64,000 nucleotides of DNA from Posidonia oceanica (GCA_037176725.1 JAZBRS010000029.1:41488001-41552000), one strand, 5' to 3'. Counted from the first letter of the stretch, positions 35,590 to 46,839 are shown. The notes: a model not told the origin generated them from the sequence alone. Made by a program: numbers and translations.

Positions 35590-36792
35590 ATGGGTTATCC
35601 CACTCTTGAGACCCCAGTATACTGTTCTGAGACCTTGTGGGGTTGGATTGGCAAGCTTACTCAGGAAGACTGCGAAAAGCTATGCCTCTGGGGCATACCA
35701 ACAAAACTGCTGAAGGCGGCCGATGTCGAAGTAAGCCATCACCTCCTATGCGCTGCCGCAAGATTTTGGAAGCCGACGCACCATGTCTTCCGCTTCGGAA
35801 GGACTGAACTGACACCAACATTGGAAGAGGTGCACCGCATCTGTGGCTTCTCCTGACTGATGGGACCGCCCATTTTCATGAGGCGTGACAAGTACATAGC
35901 GGTCCTTTGCAAGCTATCTGGGCTATCCACTGACCGGTGCCAGCAAAGACTGATCTACACCAATGGCCTTACACCCATGCTGCGCCTGCATTACTTTGAT
36001 GAAATCATAGACAAGCATGCTGAGCTCGGAAATGATCTGTGGCTTCGGGGATTTGTCACCCGATTTCTAGGCGAGCTGATATTCACTCATGGCCGGATGA
36101 CAGTTGCGATAGAAATTACTGAAATCGCACTAGCTATGGTGACCAGGCAGATCGACCTGGCACCAGTTGTCTTGGCTGAAACATACCACGGGCTGGACCG
36201 CATCTCCCACCGTTGCCGTCACTTCCACGGCTGCAGAGTGCTAGTACAGATCTGGCTGGCTGCACATCTAGAACTGGACATACTGCGCCCCCGAGGCAAT
36301 GCTATCGAGACTTATTGCAACAGCGGTCATGCCAGAACAATCAGGAGCGTCCCAGAAGAATACAAGAAACTATTAGAGCTGACGGACGATACTGTAGCAT
36401 GGCGCATCATTCCATCTGCGGCTGAGCCTTTCACTTTCTTCTTCAACACCCGCGATGCGCAACTTGTGGTGCTGCCCGGATTCACCAGAGGTGTGGAGTA
36501 TCATCCCATCTAGGTCATGCGGTAGTTCAGCCTCCAGTAGGGCGCCTTCATAGACAACACCGCCCTCAGGCTCCTTCAAGCATATCCTTTTGGCTCAACA
36601 TCTGCTACAACTAAGCTGGCTGATCTTATGCAGCATGGAGTGCGGTCTACTAACTTAGCATCTGCGCAAGGCTCAGGATGCACTCCTGAATACCTGTCAG
36701 AGGTACAAGCGTTCTGGCCCATCAGTGAGATACCTCCAGGCGCTCCCATGTTCCCTGACTCCAGAAAGGCAAAGAAAGCTCGGGTTAATTAG
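35590..36792 (+). pseudogene. Additional ORF of element A: plant-mobile-domain / DUF7745-like protein
   Basis: From the ATG at 35590 the frame covers 400 codons, exactly the length of the element C copy. Recognisable blocks: SETLWGWIGKLTQEDCEKL; ARFWKPTHHVFRFGR with TLEEVHRICGF, the FW...F.F...ELTPTLEE pattern of DUF7745 / plant mobile domain proteins; LWLRGFVTRFLGELIFTHGR; and VVLAETYHGLDRISHR. A basic, possibly nuclear-targeting tail RKAKKAR lies at the C-terminus. Stops: TGA 35854, TAG 36511, TAG 36523 and TAG 36538. At three of the four, element C encodes Thr or Gln; at the fourth (36511), Arg. The protein's role in the element is unknown. Sense orientation and position after integrase mark it as an additional ORF of a Tat element, perhaps captured from a host gene. 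Confidence 0.75.
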
Positions 36793-37280
36793 AGCATCTG
36801 TATCACTGTCTGCCTGTTTTGTCTTATGCTGTATCTTTTGGTTTGCCACAGGCATGTAATCAAGATCTATCAATACAAAGGCGCTTTGAGCCACTTGTTT
36901 GCATTTCAAATCTGCTTCAAGTGCATGCATGATCGCATCAATCACATTGCAGGGCCCCTAGCCAGACTTGTTGCCAAACACCGTAGGAAAGTCCTCCTCA
37001 ATCAATCCGAGTGCTGACCCATGCCACCCGAACAAGCAAAGCTGCCGAGCACCATCGTCCAGATCTTCTTCAACAGGCTGGTACCCCAAACTACTCGTCT
37101 GGCAAACACGTTAGTTTTGTCTTCACCTCTGTTTTTGATGCCAAGGATGCGCTGGCCAACCCCTAGCATCATCCTGATACTAGGGGCATCTTTTGATTGC
37201 CCCTTGGTATCATTCCCCCTCTCTTTCCCCCGTGATATTCTTGGTATCATGGGATGATCCGCTCTCACAAAACCTATTCA
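36793..37280 (+). other. 3' UTR of element A upstream of the repeats
   Basis: No coding sequence. It includes a GGCATGTAATCAAGATC block shared with element C (60707-60722). A GATACTAGGGGCATC segment near 37178 resembles an internal polypurine tract and has an inverted partner (GATTGCCCCTTGGTATC), so it can fold. The same arrangement occurs in C near 61150 and in D near 16850 (minus). Confidence 0.55.
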
Positions 37281-37662
37281 TTTGCCGGTCGATAAGTTCG
37301 ATATCTTATCATCTCATTCATTTGCCAGCCGATAAGTCCGATATCTTATCATCTCATTCTTTTGCCGGCCGATAAGTCCGATATCTTATCACCCATTCTT
37401 TTGCCAGCCGATAAGTCCGATATCTTATCATCCCATTCTTTTGCCGACCGATAAGTCCGATATCTTATCACCCATTCATTTGCCGGCCGATAAGTCCGAT
37501 ATCTTATCACCCATTCATTTGCCAGCCGATAAGTCCGATATCTTATCATCCCATTCTTTTGCCGGCCGATAAGTCCAATATCTTATCATCTATTCTTTTG
37601 CTGGTCGATAAGTCCGATATCTTATCATCCTCTCTTTGCCGGTCGATAAGTCTGATTTCTTA
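37281..37662 (+). repeat. Hairpin tandem array of element A (about 40-bp unit, 10 copies)
   Basis: Ten units of the type TTTGCCGGYC, then GATAAG, an eight-base loop and CTTATC, then a spacer CATTC. Both stem arms are perfect in all ten units, although the flanks vary (GCCGGCC, GCCAGCC, GCCGACC, GCTGGTC) and the loop varies (TTCGATAT, TCCGATAT, TCCAATAT, TCTGATTT). The same stem with a shorter loop recurs in element C's first array. Two looser stem-loops (GATAGG...CTATC) follow near 37770. Confidence 0.9.
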
Positions 37663-37754
37663 TCAATCAATCAATCAATCAATCAATCATCTCAATCAAT
37701 CAATCAATCAATCAATCCATCCATCCATCCATCCATCCATCCATCAATCAATCA
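37663..37754 (+). repeat. (TCAA)n / (TCCA)n microsatellite
   Basis: A run of TCAA units broken once, passing into TCCA units and back. It directly continues the last hairpin unit (CTTATCAATCAATC) and probably grew from its end by slippage. Confidence 0.95.
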
Positions 37755-37885
37755 CCCCTTTTTCTGGTTGATAGGACCGTAAACTATCATCTTTGGCTGA
37801 TATCCAAAACTATCCCGCAGTTGTGTTTTACGGCTGACATCCAGTAACTGTCCCTCGTAATTACACCTTCCGGTTGATAGGACCG

Positions 37886-38626
37886 TGTAGACACCCCATC
37901 CTGAGAACCTGGAAATTGTTGTTTTCTCCAATAGGCTCGTGTGGACTCTGGAATGGCATCCCTTTTCTAACCCATTTTTCTAGCCCAAACCAAACCCAAA
38001 ACCTTGCCCAAAGCCCTAGAAGCCTTTACCAAGCTATTTGCAACTTTTACAACACTTCTAGGCCCAAGCCCAAGCCCATTTGCAGCTTATGCCACCTAAA
38101 TGTGTTGGACGCTGGAACAGGTAGCATCCAACGTTGGACGCCCTCTGGTTTGACGTCCAACCGGTCGAGTGCAGCAGTGGCTGCTCCGCCCCCTCTGGCT
38201 CACCTCCCGTCCATTCCACCGCCCGTACACCACTTACTAGCCATCCCCTCACCACTCCACGCCACCCACTAGCCGCCAAGGCCGCGTGACAGCCTGCCAC
38301 CACCTAATTTCACGCTCCCACCTATTTTCCGCTCACCTCCGGAGTCACCACTTTGCCAGCCTAACCCTACCACCACCACGACTTCGGCGACCATCGGGAC
38401 CTCCCGCACTAACTACTTGACATCCCTCGAAGACTTCCCACTCTTGCTTTGGCCTGCCACGCCTGCCATCGCCTGCCATTTCCTGCCAAAATCCTTGCCA
38501 CCATTGAATGCAAGCCACCGAACCCAACAAAACAGCCTCCTTCCAGCCGTTGCAGCACTCACCACACCGAGCTGAGAGAGAGTTGGCCACCTCCAAGAGC
38601 AAGAGCAATATCCCTTCTTCACCCAC
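37886..38626 (+). repeat. LTR subtype Y, first segment (split by a solo LTR)
   Basis: It starts TGTAGACACCCCATCCTGAG directly after the 3' UTR of element A. It matches the first 735 or so bases of the minus solo LTR that interrupts it, including the GCTCACCTCCCGTCCATTCC stretch. It stops at the CCCAC duplication (38622-38626) and resumes at 42954. It contains one twin-hairpin module at 38104-38161. Its U3 differs from that of element A's 5' LTR (subtype X), so it is not a simple matching 3' LTR of A. Confidence 0.8.
38104..38161 (+). repeat. Twin-hairpin module (GTTGGACGC type) in LTR Y
   Basis: Two adjacent inverted repeats share a centre: GTTGGACGC, 13 bases, GCATCCAAC, then GTTGGACGC, 11 bases, ACGTCCAAC. 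The two hairpins meet at CCAACGTTGG. The solo LTR has only a single hairpin at the equivalent place (42705-42732). Confidence 0.85.
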
Positions 38627-41600
38627 TGTGAATGCGCCTTTTCTCTTTTTAGATTCGGACCAGAGGGGGTCCGAAAGAGAGAGGTTTTCACGGATGGAGC
38701 GACGCGAAGAGGGGAAAGATAAAGAAAAAGAGAGTCGCTACCTAGTCTATTCAATCGAGAGACGAGGAAAACCGGGGAAATGCATGAAGAACATGCAAAA
38801 CCACACAAGAAGATGCAGGTCAATGCAAATGCTATGCAAAGAGGATATCTCGTACCAAGGACGAGGGCAAAAGGGTCATTGCGGGCTAGAGAAAAGGTAA
38901 GGACTCCTGTTATGCATGGGGAAGGTGTTAGGCACCCCCGACACGCCCAAGAAGTGGTCTTTCTAGGCTTACGCTCGCTTTTGAGGGGAAATGCATGCTT
39001 CGAATGCCTAAATGCCATGAATGCCTAATAGGATGCTCAAATGTGTGCTCTAAGGGTTGGAATGTGTGCAAGGAATTAAACGTGCTATCTAAGTGCTCAG
39101 CAGCGTTGTCTGTGTTCCGAACCGGGCGAACCCTGGTTCGTGAGAACTCCAAGCAGTAAGCATCACTGTCCTATATGCAAATGTAGGCGATAAAACAAAA
39201 CGCGGTAAAACCAGGCAATGCGAGCAACATGCAAGGGAAAACAACGTCAAACACGCAAAACGACGCGAGAAACAAGCGAAAATAAAACATCGGAAAAGCC
39301 ACGTAATGCAGGGATATGACAAGCAAAGGGGAAGGCAAATCCAGGCGAAAAACAAGCAATGCAATTGCAAAAGCAAAACATCAGAAAACCATGCAATGCA
39401 GGGGTACGACAAGCAAAGGCAAAAGCAAATCCGGACGAGAAAAGAAGCGATGCAGAAGTAAAAGCAAAACCTCGAAAAAGGCCACGCAATGCAAGGATAT
39501 GACAAGCAAAGGGGAAGATTAGACGACATGACAGGCGTCAAACGGGCAGTTAGGGCTGCCAGCCCAGATGCAAAGGAGAGATAAGCGATGTGAGCATAAG
39601 AACAAACACTAGAAGAACCACACAATGCAGGTGTGAAGACCCGCAAAGGGGGAAGGAAGCAAGTGGAGGGATCACCACTATTCCGTGACTGTTTCCCACT
39701 AAACTGTCCCACGATGTGTCTCGCACGCTGCCCAAAGCTCGCTGCGCAATCGGATCATGGAAAAGGGGGAAGAAGGCCGCAATCAGTAGTGAATCCGAGG
39801 GGAAACTCAACCCAAAAACACTAAGAAGACGCGAAAGGAGGAAGCAGAGAAGATGGGCAAAGGGGGAGGCCCTAATCTATATGCACGGAAAACGAGACGC
39901 GAAAACAATGCATGCAAATGCAATAAATGATATGCAATGGTTCAGAAGGATTTACCTTGGAGATCTGAAGCCTGATCTGGGAAGTGCTTGGCCTGCGTTG
40001 AAGTGCACTCCGCCGGGGTTGTCCAGGTAGCTTGGTTGCGAAGATCTGACGATCTGATTGGAAGATATGCAGGCTTCAAGGCAGGAGGGCCAAGAACAAG
40101 GGAGAAGAATGGATCTAAGTGCAAAGAGGTCCTAGGGGTGTGTAGGACGGGGCCTCCCATATGCATGGGAGCTAAGAGTGCTCAAAGGTGTCCTAAGATA
40201 CTAGGTGCAATGATATGAGTGCAATGCATGCAAGAATGCAAAGAGAAGGACCTAGGTGCAAAGAGGAAAAAAGTGCAGGGCGAGGTGCAAAATCAAAACA
40301 GGGTCCCGACAACATGCAAGGGTGTTGCAAACATGCACCGGGACCAACAAAATGCAAAGGGGCGGCGATCGAAACGGATTCGGCATTTAAAATGGGATGC
40401 AGCTTACAGCAAGTGTTGGACGCGACTAGCTGCAACGTCCAATGTTGGACGCTGGAATAGCTCGCATCCTACACAGGCAGAAACCAAAATGCAGAAAACA
40501 TGCAATGCAAACTTGGAAAACGAGGATTTGATGCAATGTAAAAAATCCAAGGCCAGATAGAACATGTTGGGAAATCAAACACAAGGCCCAGAAATCAGAG
40601 GCAAGATCAAAGTGATTTTTGAAAAGAAAAAAAAAGGAAAAAGAAAGAAGGGCAGAGGGTGTTGGATGCTCAGATTGCCAGCGTCCGATGTTGGACACTA
40701 AGATCTGGACGTCCAACAACCAAGCCATGCTTTTTGAAAAAAATGAATGCATGCAGGCTATATGGATGCGATGCAGATGCAGAAATGCAGTGCATGAGAT
40801 GCAGGACTAACCTAACAGAGGATTAGGAGGGGATTAGAGCGAAGGGGCAGGCCAGGATTAAGGGTCAGAACAAACAGGTTGTTGGACGCTGGTAGGCATG
40901 GCGTCCAACGTTAGACGCCATAGTGGCAAACGTCTAACACAGGCTAGAAGACAGAAAGAAGAGGAAGCAAACAAAAACAAAAATAAAATAAAATAAAAAG
41001 GGTGGGAGCATGCATTTGGGCTACTGGATGTGCATAGGACAAACAAGCAAACAAGGGGAGCATAAAAGATGCAATCAGACCTTACCTGGGGTCTGTGCCA
41101 GGTCAGAGACACAACTAGGGTGTTGGACGCGAACTAGGGTGTTGGACGTGAGCTAGGCCGGCGTCCAGTGTTGGACGCCAGCACCAACAGCGTACAACAC
41201 TCTGGGAGGCACAGCACACAAAAAACATGCATAAAATAGCCAGAATAATTCAAAGAAGTTAAAGAACAGTTGCTAGAGAGGCTAAGCATGCATAAGAACA
41301 CAAGAGACATGCAAGCTTTGAACAAAAGATGGCGAGGTCAGGACGTTGGACGCTAGAGCCAGCAGCGTCCAATGTTGGACGCTGAAGGCTCTGGCGTCCA
41401 ATGACCCAAACATGCAGAGTCACCTGTTCTAAAGGGGGAGCTCAGCTCAGACCCCACCTACATGCATGCAAACACTTTAAAGGCATGTAAGCAACTAACA
41501 GGAGCATGCATAGCAATCATTTGAGCTAAGGAAAGCAAGGAAGGAAGAACATGCATGAGAGAAGAAAGCTTTAAACTTTGCAAAAGAAGTAAACAACTTA

Positions 41601-42953
41601 GAAAAATCCTAGCAAACCTAAGCATGGTTGCCATAGGGGCCAGGCATCTCTAAGTAGGCATGGATCACAAAATAATACTCAAAATATGCATGATAGAGGC
41701 ATGGTAGCAAAGTAAAGCAAGCAGAAGTGTTGGACGCTAGGTGAACCAGCGTCCAACGTTGGACATGGCTCACGCTAGTGTCCAACGCAGGCAGGAGACA
41801 GATGGATCATTAAGCATGCAAAAAGGCTTCTAATAAGCATGGGATGGACTAGCAAGCATGGCATAACATCAGAGAGCATTAAAGGAAGCATATGGCATAT
41901 ACTTGCAGAGGAGCATGCAAAGGAAAAGCATGAAAAGCATCGAAACCAGAGCAAGGCAAAGCAGACCGTTAGACGCCGGCCTATGTCGCGTCCAACGTTG
42001 AACGCACCAGCTGGTGCGTCCAACACACTGAACTTCTTCTAGGTCGTGAATCACAACCAAAAGGACTCAAAAAATGCATGGGGACGTAACACTAAACATG
42101 CAAGACTCAAGGGGATGAAGTGCTTACCGTTTGGTGGCCTAGAACTGTGGCTCCACCTCGTTCACTGGCATTGTGAGTGTGTCTGTAGCAGCAACTTTGG
42201 CGAGGGCGTCTGAGCAGCTCGGAGCTCTGGAGGAGGTCGCGAAGGGTCGAGGACAGAGAGGGGAGTGCGCTCTGTGCTCTGGAGGTGGCAAATTCTCTCT
42301 GGTCTCGGTGTGGTGAATGCTGCAACGGCATGAAGGAGGCTGTTTTGTTGGGTTCGGAGGCTCAAGTTCAATGGTGGCAGGGATTTTGGCAGGCAATGGC
42401 AGGCGGTGGCAGGCCAAAGCAAGAGTGGGAAATCTTCGAGGGATGTCAAGTAGTTAGTGCTGGAGGTGCGGATGGTCGCCGAAGTCGTCGGGGTGGCAGG
42501 AATAGGCTGGCAAAGTGGTGACTTCGGAGGAGAGCGGAAAACAGGCGGGAGCGCGAAATTGGCTGGTGGCAGGCTGTCACGCGGCCTTGGCGACTAGTGG
42601 GTGGCGTGGAGTGGTGAGGGGATGGCTAGTAAGTGGTGTACGGGCAGTGGAATGGACGGGAGGTGAGCCAGAGGGGGCGAAGCAGCCGCTGCTGCACTCG
42701 GGCCGTTGGACGCCAGACTAGAGAGCGTCCAACACACTCAGATGGCACAAGCTGCAAATGGGCTTGGGCTTGGGCCTAGAAGTGTTGTAAAAGTTGCAAA
42801 TAACTTGGTAAAGGCTTCTAGGGCTTTGGGCAAAGTTTTGGGTTTGGTTTGGGCTAGAAAAAATGGGTTAGAAAAGGGATGCCATTCCAGAGTCCACACG
42901 AGCCTGCAGGAGAAAACAACCAACTTCCGGGTTCTCAGAATGGGGTGTCTACA
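38627..42953 (-). mobile_element. Solo LTR, subtype Y, minus strand, with CCCAC target duplication
   Basis: Read on the minus strand it runs from TGTAGACACCCCATTCTGAG (42953) to GGCGCATTCACA (38627). The flanks CCCAC at 38622-38626 and 42954-42958 are identical. There is no internal region, so this is a solo LTR of about 4.3 kb left by recombination between two LTRs. It sits inside a plus-strand LTR of the same subtype. It carries the conserved 3' block (38856-38985), the donor-like CCAAG/GTAAAT near 39950, GGGCTGGCAGCCC (39543-39567), and a series of twin-hairpin modules from 40415 to 42732. Confidence 0.9.
40415..42732 (-). repeat. Series of GTTGGACGC twin-hairpin modules in the solo LTR
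   Basis: Modules at 40415-40474, 40661-40717, 40881-40938, 41122-41198, 41345-41402, 41729-41786 and 41968-42024, plus a single hairpin at 42705-42732. Most are 57 or 58 bases long and made of two hairpins joined at GTCCAACGTTGGAC. Arms are well kept, while loops and the 150-350 bases between modules differ entirely. One module has both arms changed together (GTTAGACG with CGTCTAAC, 40909-40938). In another, the inner pair is extended into a near-perfect palindrome through GCACCAGCTGGTGC. Confidence 0.88.
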
Positions 42954-43939
42954 CCCACGACCAGTTGCTAGCCTCCCCGGTGCTCCGAGCTGCTCAGACG
43001 ACCTCATCGAAGCTACTGCTAACAGCACACCTGCAACGCCAGTGAATGAGGTGAAGCCATCGTTCCAGGCCACCGAAAGGTATGCTCCCTATCCCATTAG
43101 ATCTTGCATGCATAGTAGTACGTCTCCATGCCATTTCACAATTTTTTGAATCCTTTATGGACGTGATTCGCGGCCAAAAAGGAGTTTAGTGTGTTGGACG
43201 CCTGCTATAGCGGCGTCCAACGGTCCGCTTTGCTCTGCCCTCGTTTAATGCTTCCCATGCTTTGTCTTTGCATGCTTTTCTGTAAATCCATGCCATATGT
43301 TTCCTTTAATGCTCTCTGGTGTTATGCCATGCTTTCTAGCTTATCCCATGCTTGTTTGAAGCCTCTTTGCAGGCTTAATGTTCCATCTGTCTCCTGCCTG
43401 CGTTGGACACTAGGGTGAGCCGCGTCCAACGTTGGACGCCGGTTCTCCTGGCGTCCAACACCCCTGTTTGCTTTGCTTTGTTGCCATGCCTACCTCATGC
43501 ATATTTTCGAATGCTATTTTGTGACCCATGCTTTCTAAGAGATGCCTGGCCCCTGTGGCAACCATGTTTAGGTTTGCTAGGTTTTCTCAAATTACGTTCT
43601 TTCCTTTTGCAAGTTTTTTAGCTTTCATCTCTTATGCATCTCCTTTCTTTTGCTTTCCTTAACTTAAATGCTTGCCATGTTTGTTGTGCATGTTCCAGTT
43701 AGCTCTTACATGCCTTTAATGTGTTTGCATGCATATAGGTGGGGTAGAGTTGAGCTCCCCCTTTAGAACAGGTGAGTCTGCATGCTTGGGTCATTGGACG
43801 CCAGAGCCTTCAACGTCCAACGTTGGACGCTGCTGGCTCCAGCGTCCAACGTCCTGGCCTCCCCATCTTTCGTTCAAAGCTTGCATAATGCCCTGATCTT
43901 GCTTGTTTACATATCTCTTGTGTTTCCATGCATGCTTAG
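42954..43939 (+). repeat. LTR subtype Y, second segment, fused to gag
   Basis: It resumes after the CCCAC duplication with sequence that continues the first segment, as judged by the solo LTR (CTCCGAGCTGCTCAGACG and following). It has twin-hairpin modules at 43402-43459 and 43793-43850 and a single hairpin at 43193-43221. The LTR breaks off after CATGCATGCTTAG. Gag sequence (GATACGCCGGCC) follows without a break, so the rest of the LTR, primer site, leader and gag start are deleted. Confidence 0.8.
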
Positions 43940-44735
43940 ATACGCCGGCCATCCCGTTGCTTCACCAGGTGATGTGATGGTGGATCCGGAGGAGCACCTT
44001 GGTGTGACCCATACGGCGTATGCAGTCCCTACCCCTGCTGTCCCATCTCCTTTGGCAGCAACTCCAGGATCTAACGACGACAGGTTCGCCGTCTTGGAGA
44101 AGGCACTTCGACAAGTGCAGGGTGTGGACTTCCACTCCTACCAATTCTGGGACCTCTGCTACTTTCTAGAGGTGGTACTCCCATCGAAATTCAAGATCCT
44201 GGCATTTGACAAATACAATGGTAGGGGCTGCCCCATCGCCCATTTGAAGGCATATTGAGAAGACTTGGCTCAGCTTCAAGCTGATGACAGGTTATTGATC
44301 CGCCTGTTTCAAAAGAGTCTGACTGGCCTGGCCCTCAAGTGGTTCACGTCACTTGATATGGCCACCATTAAGACTTGGAACGACCTAGGCAGGGCATTCC
44401 TAGAATAGTATTCCTTCAATCTTGACTTGATCCCTAAGCGTGAGGACCTCGTCACTCTCAAGCAGAGGAACAACGAGCCGTTCGGGGAGTACGTCGGCCG
44501 TTGGCGTGCCCTAGCTGCACAGATTCGCTATAGGCCCTCTGACAAGGAGTCTATCGAGATTATCATTAGGGGCACACAACCATCCACTGGCGCTCTGCTT
44601 GCCATTCAGGCTGTCACTAGTTTTGCATCTCTGATTCGGGTCGGCACACGCATGGAGAGCACCCTTTGGAGTGGCAATTTCCCAGGGCTCTCCGTCTTCG
44701 CCAAGCAAGCCACATCCCCCCAGCGGCGACAGTAG
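43940..44735 (+). pseudogene. gag: gag of element C, N-terminally truncated
   Basis: Begins in mid-gag at YAGHPVASPGDVMVDPEEHL, matching element A from about 26207. The core is good: VLPSKFKILAFDKYNGRGCP, LLIRLFQKSLTGLALKWF and NNEPFGEYVGRWRALAAQIR. Stops are TGA 44256 (Cys in A) and TAG 44406 (Gln in A). A frameshift near 44715 moves reading into the next frame. The upstream LTR frame happens to be open across the junction, so a fused reading frame begins at 43782, but no promoter-proximal start is recognisable. It is a deletion derivative and cannot encode a complete Gag. Confidence 0.85.
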
Positions 44736-46839
44736 CAGCAGCAACACTAACAACAACGGCGGTGGCAACAACAACAACCCCAGGAGGAGGGATCCCCCGC
44801 GGCCTGCAGTTGCCTACGTCGACTCTCCTGCCGCTCCTGTTCACATGGTAGCTCCGCCCGGCCCAAATCAGGTAGTGTATGCACCCACACCTAGTGCACC
44901 TCACACACCACAGATCACCACCACCGCCCGACCGGTCTACTCAGCCCCACTGGTTCGGCAAGGACAAAACCAAGGGCAGAGATGGCCCCACCCTCAGCGC
45001 AACTACACTCAGCTGGTAGAGCCGTTGAGCGTCATTCTTCCCAAGGTCGCGTCACTCCTCACGCTCCCTGAAATCCGCCCACCACCGAATCCTCTTCCAA
45101 GGTGGTATAGGGCGGATCACTTCTGTGATTTTCATCGAGTAGTCGGGCACTCGACGAACAATTACTTCACTCTGTGGGGAGCCGTGCAGGACCTGATTAA
45201 CCAAAAGGTCATCAGTATCAACACTCGGGAGGCAGCATCTTCTTCCACCCCTCCACCAGCATCCCCCTCTGCATTAGGAGCAGCTCCTCATAATCCAAGC
45301 ATCGTCCACCAGCCCCTGCCTAAGCATTCTGGCCCAGGAGGTGTGGGGACTTCAAGTGTGTACTCTCTCTTCCCCTCTGGGCCCGCTACATCTGTGGTGG
45401 ACCCTTCTGATCTGATTCAGGATCTTTCTGTGCCCGTCTCTTCTTCTCTTTATCTTACGGTGCTTGCCAGCTCCAAGTTGGGGATTCACATGATCCGATT
45501 AGACGCCAAGCCGGAGCGTACTACTGCGAGGCCCGCCATGCAACCAGAGGCTCAACCTCCCATCTGCCTACAAGCCAGACCCCAGCCAGAACTAGCACAG
45601 CCTCCCCAGCTACAACCTTTACCTGCCCGCCAATTGGTTAACCCCTCGGCAACCCCTCTCAAGCTCGCAGCTCATGTTCCCCTAGTTATTAACCTAACCC
45701 GGGATACCCATCGCGTTTATTATGACTATGCCGCAAACATGTGTGCAGATGTCACGCGGTCGGGGAGGGTGTACAAACCCGCCAGCCTAGCAACCAAACC
45801 TGTAGCCCCAATAGCCAGGCCTAACCCCCCCGAACTTGCTTTGCCTACAAACCAACCACCAATAGACCCCTCCCTGCCTGTGAGCCAGCCTCTAGTGAGC
45901 CAATCCCCTGATCTTCCTTCTACAGAACCTACCACCAAAACCACCATCCCTACCACCAAAAAAGACCAGCCTTCAGTTGACATAACGACCCAGCTGAAAA
46001 ATGTCAAGGCTGACATATCCATCTGGGACCTGATCCATTCTTCCCGCGAACACCGAGAGGCTTTTCTCCGCATGTTCTAGGCCGTCCATGTGTCCCAAAC
46101 CATCGAGCCTTCAACTCTGGAGAATATGGTAGGCATGATCACGGAACTACAGGTCATCTTTTTCTCGAGTGATGAACTGCCTCCGACGGGGACTAACCAT
46201 AATCAACCCCTGTTCATCACAGTGCAGTTCAAAAGGTTCCACATTCCCCTCTCGCTGGTCAATAATGGGTCAAGCCTTAACATCTGTCCCCTGCGCACAG
46301 CATTGAAGCTCGGATTCAAGGCCTAGGATATCACGCCTGCCGTGAAGGGAATGACCTCTTTTGACAACACGCACCATGATTCTCTGGGGATCCTGGTTAT
46401 TCCTCTTACCATTGGCCCGGTCGAATTCGATGTTGAGTTTTATATCATCGACTTGGAGCCTTCTTTTAATCTCCTGCTTGGGCACCCTTGGCTGCACAAG
46501 CATCAGGTGATCCCCTCGACCCTCCACCGAATGATCAAGTTTCACTACGACGACGATGTTATCGTTGTAATGGCGGAAAACTTTGACAAGGAATCGGTCG
46601 AGGTGGTCTCTTTTATATCCCGGCCAACTGTCCAATTTGATCCTAAGCCATTGGATACTTTGTACTGTGTTAACCGGTTTGAGCCGGTTAACTTTATTCC
46701 TCTTCTTGAGCATGTCAGCTCTCTAGCTGTTCATTGCAACCCTTCCAGGATGGTCGAGAACGTTTACCGTAGGTGGGGCTATGAGAAGGGAACGCCACTT
46801 GGGCGTCACGGGCAAGGGATCACCGAGCCGGTTATTACC
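44716..46839 (+). pseudogene. gag C-terminus and protease of element C
   Basis: One frame from the Ser/Asn-rich linker onward. It contains HTPQITTTARPVY, a zinc-like CDFHRVVGHSTNNY (the final Cys of element A is Tyr here), VVDPSDLIQ and the VINLTRDTHRV / TRSGRVY block. The protease has lost its catalytic Asp: the loop reads SLVNNGSSLNICPL, with AAT at 46261 where element A has GAT. LLGHPWLHKHQVIPS replaces the LGRPWL signature. TAG stops at 46078 (Gln in A) and 46324 (Glu in A). The frame is cut at ITEPVIT by the solo LTR and resumes at 52682 in a compatible frame. Confidence 0.85.
46835..46839 (+). repeat. Target-site duplication of solo LTR X, left copy
   Basis: TTACC before the LTR. The right copy at 52677-52681 reads CTACC, one mismatch in five, as expected for an older insertion. 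Confidence 0.65.

Noticed and set aside
37268..37549. Minus-strand frame of repeated RYRTYRPANEWV residues
   Set aside because: A translation of the hairpin array; similar frames appear over the arrays of element C.
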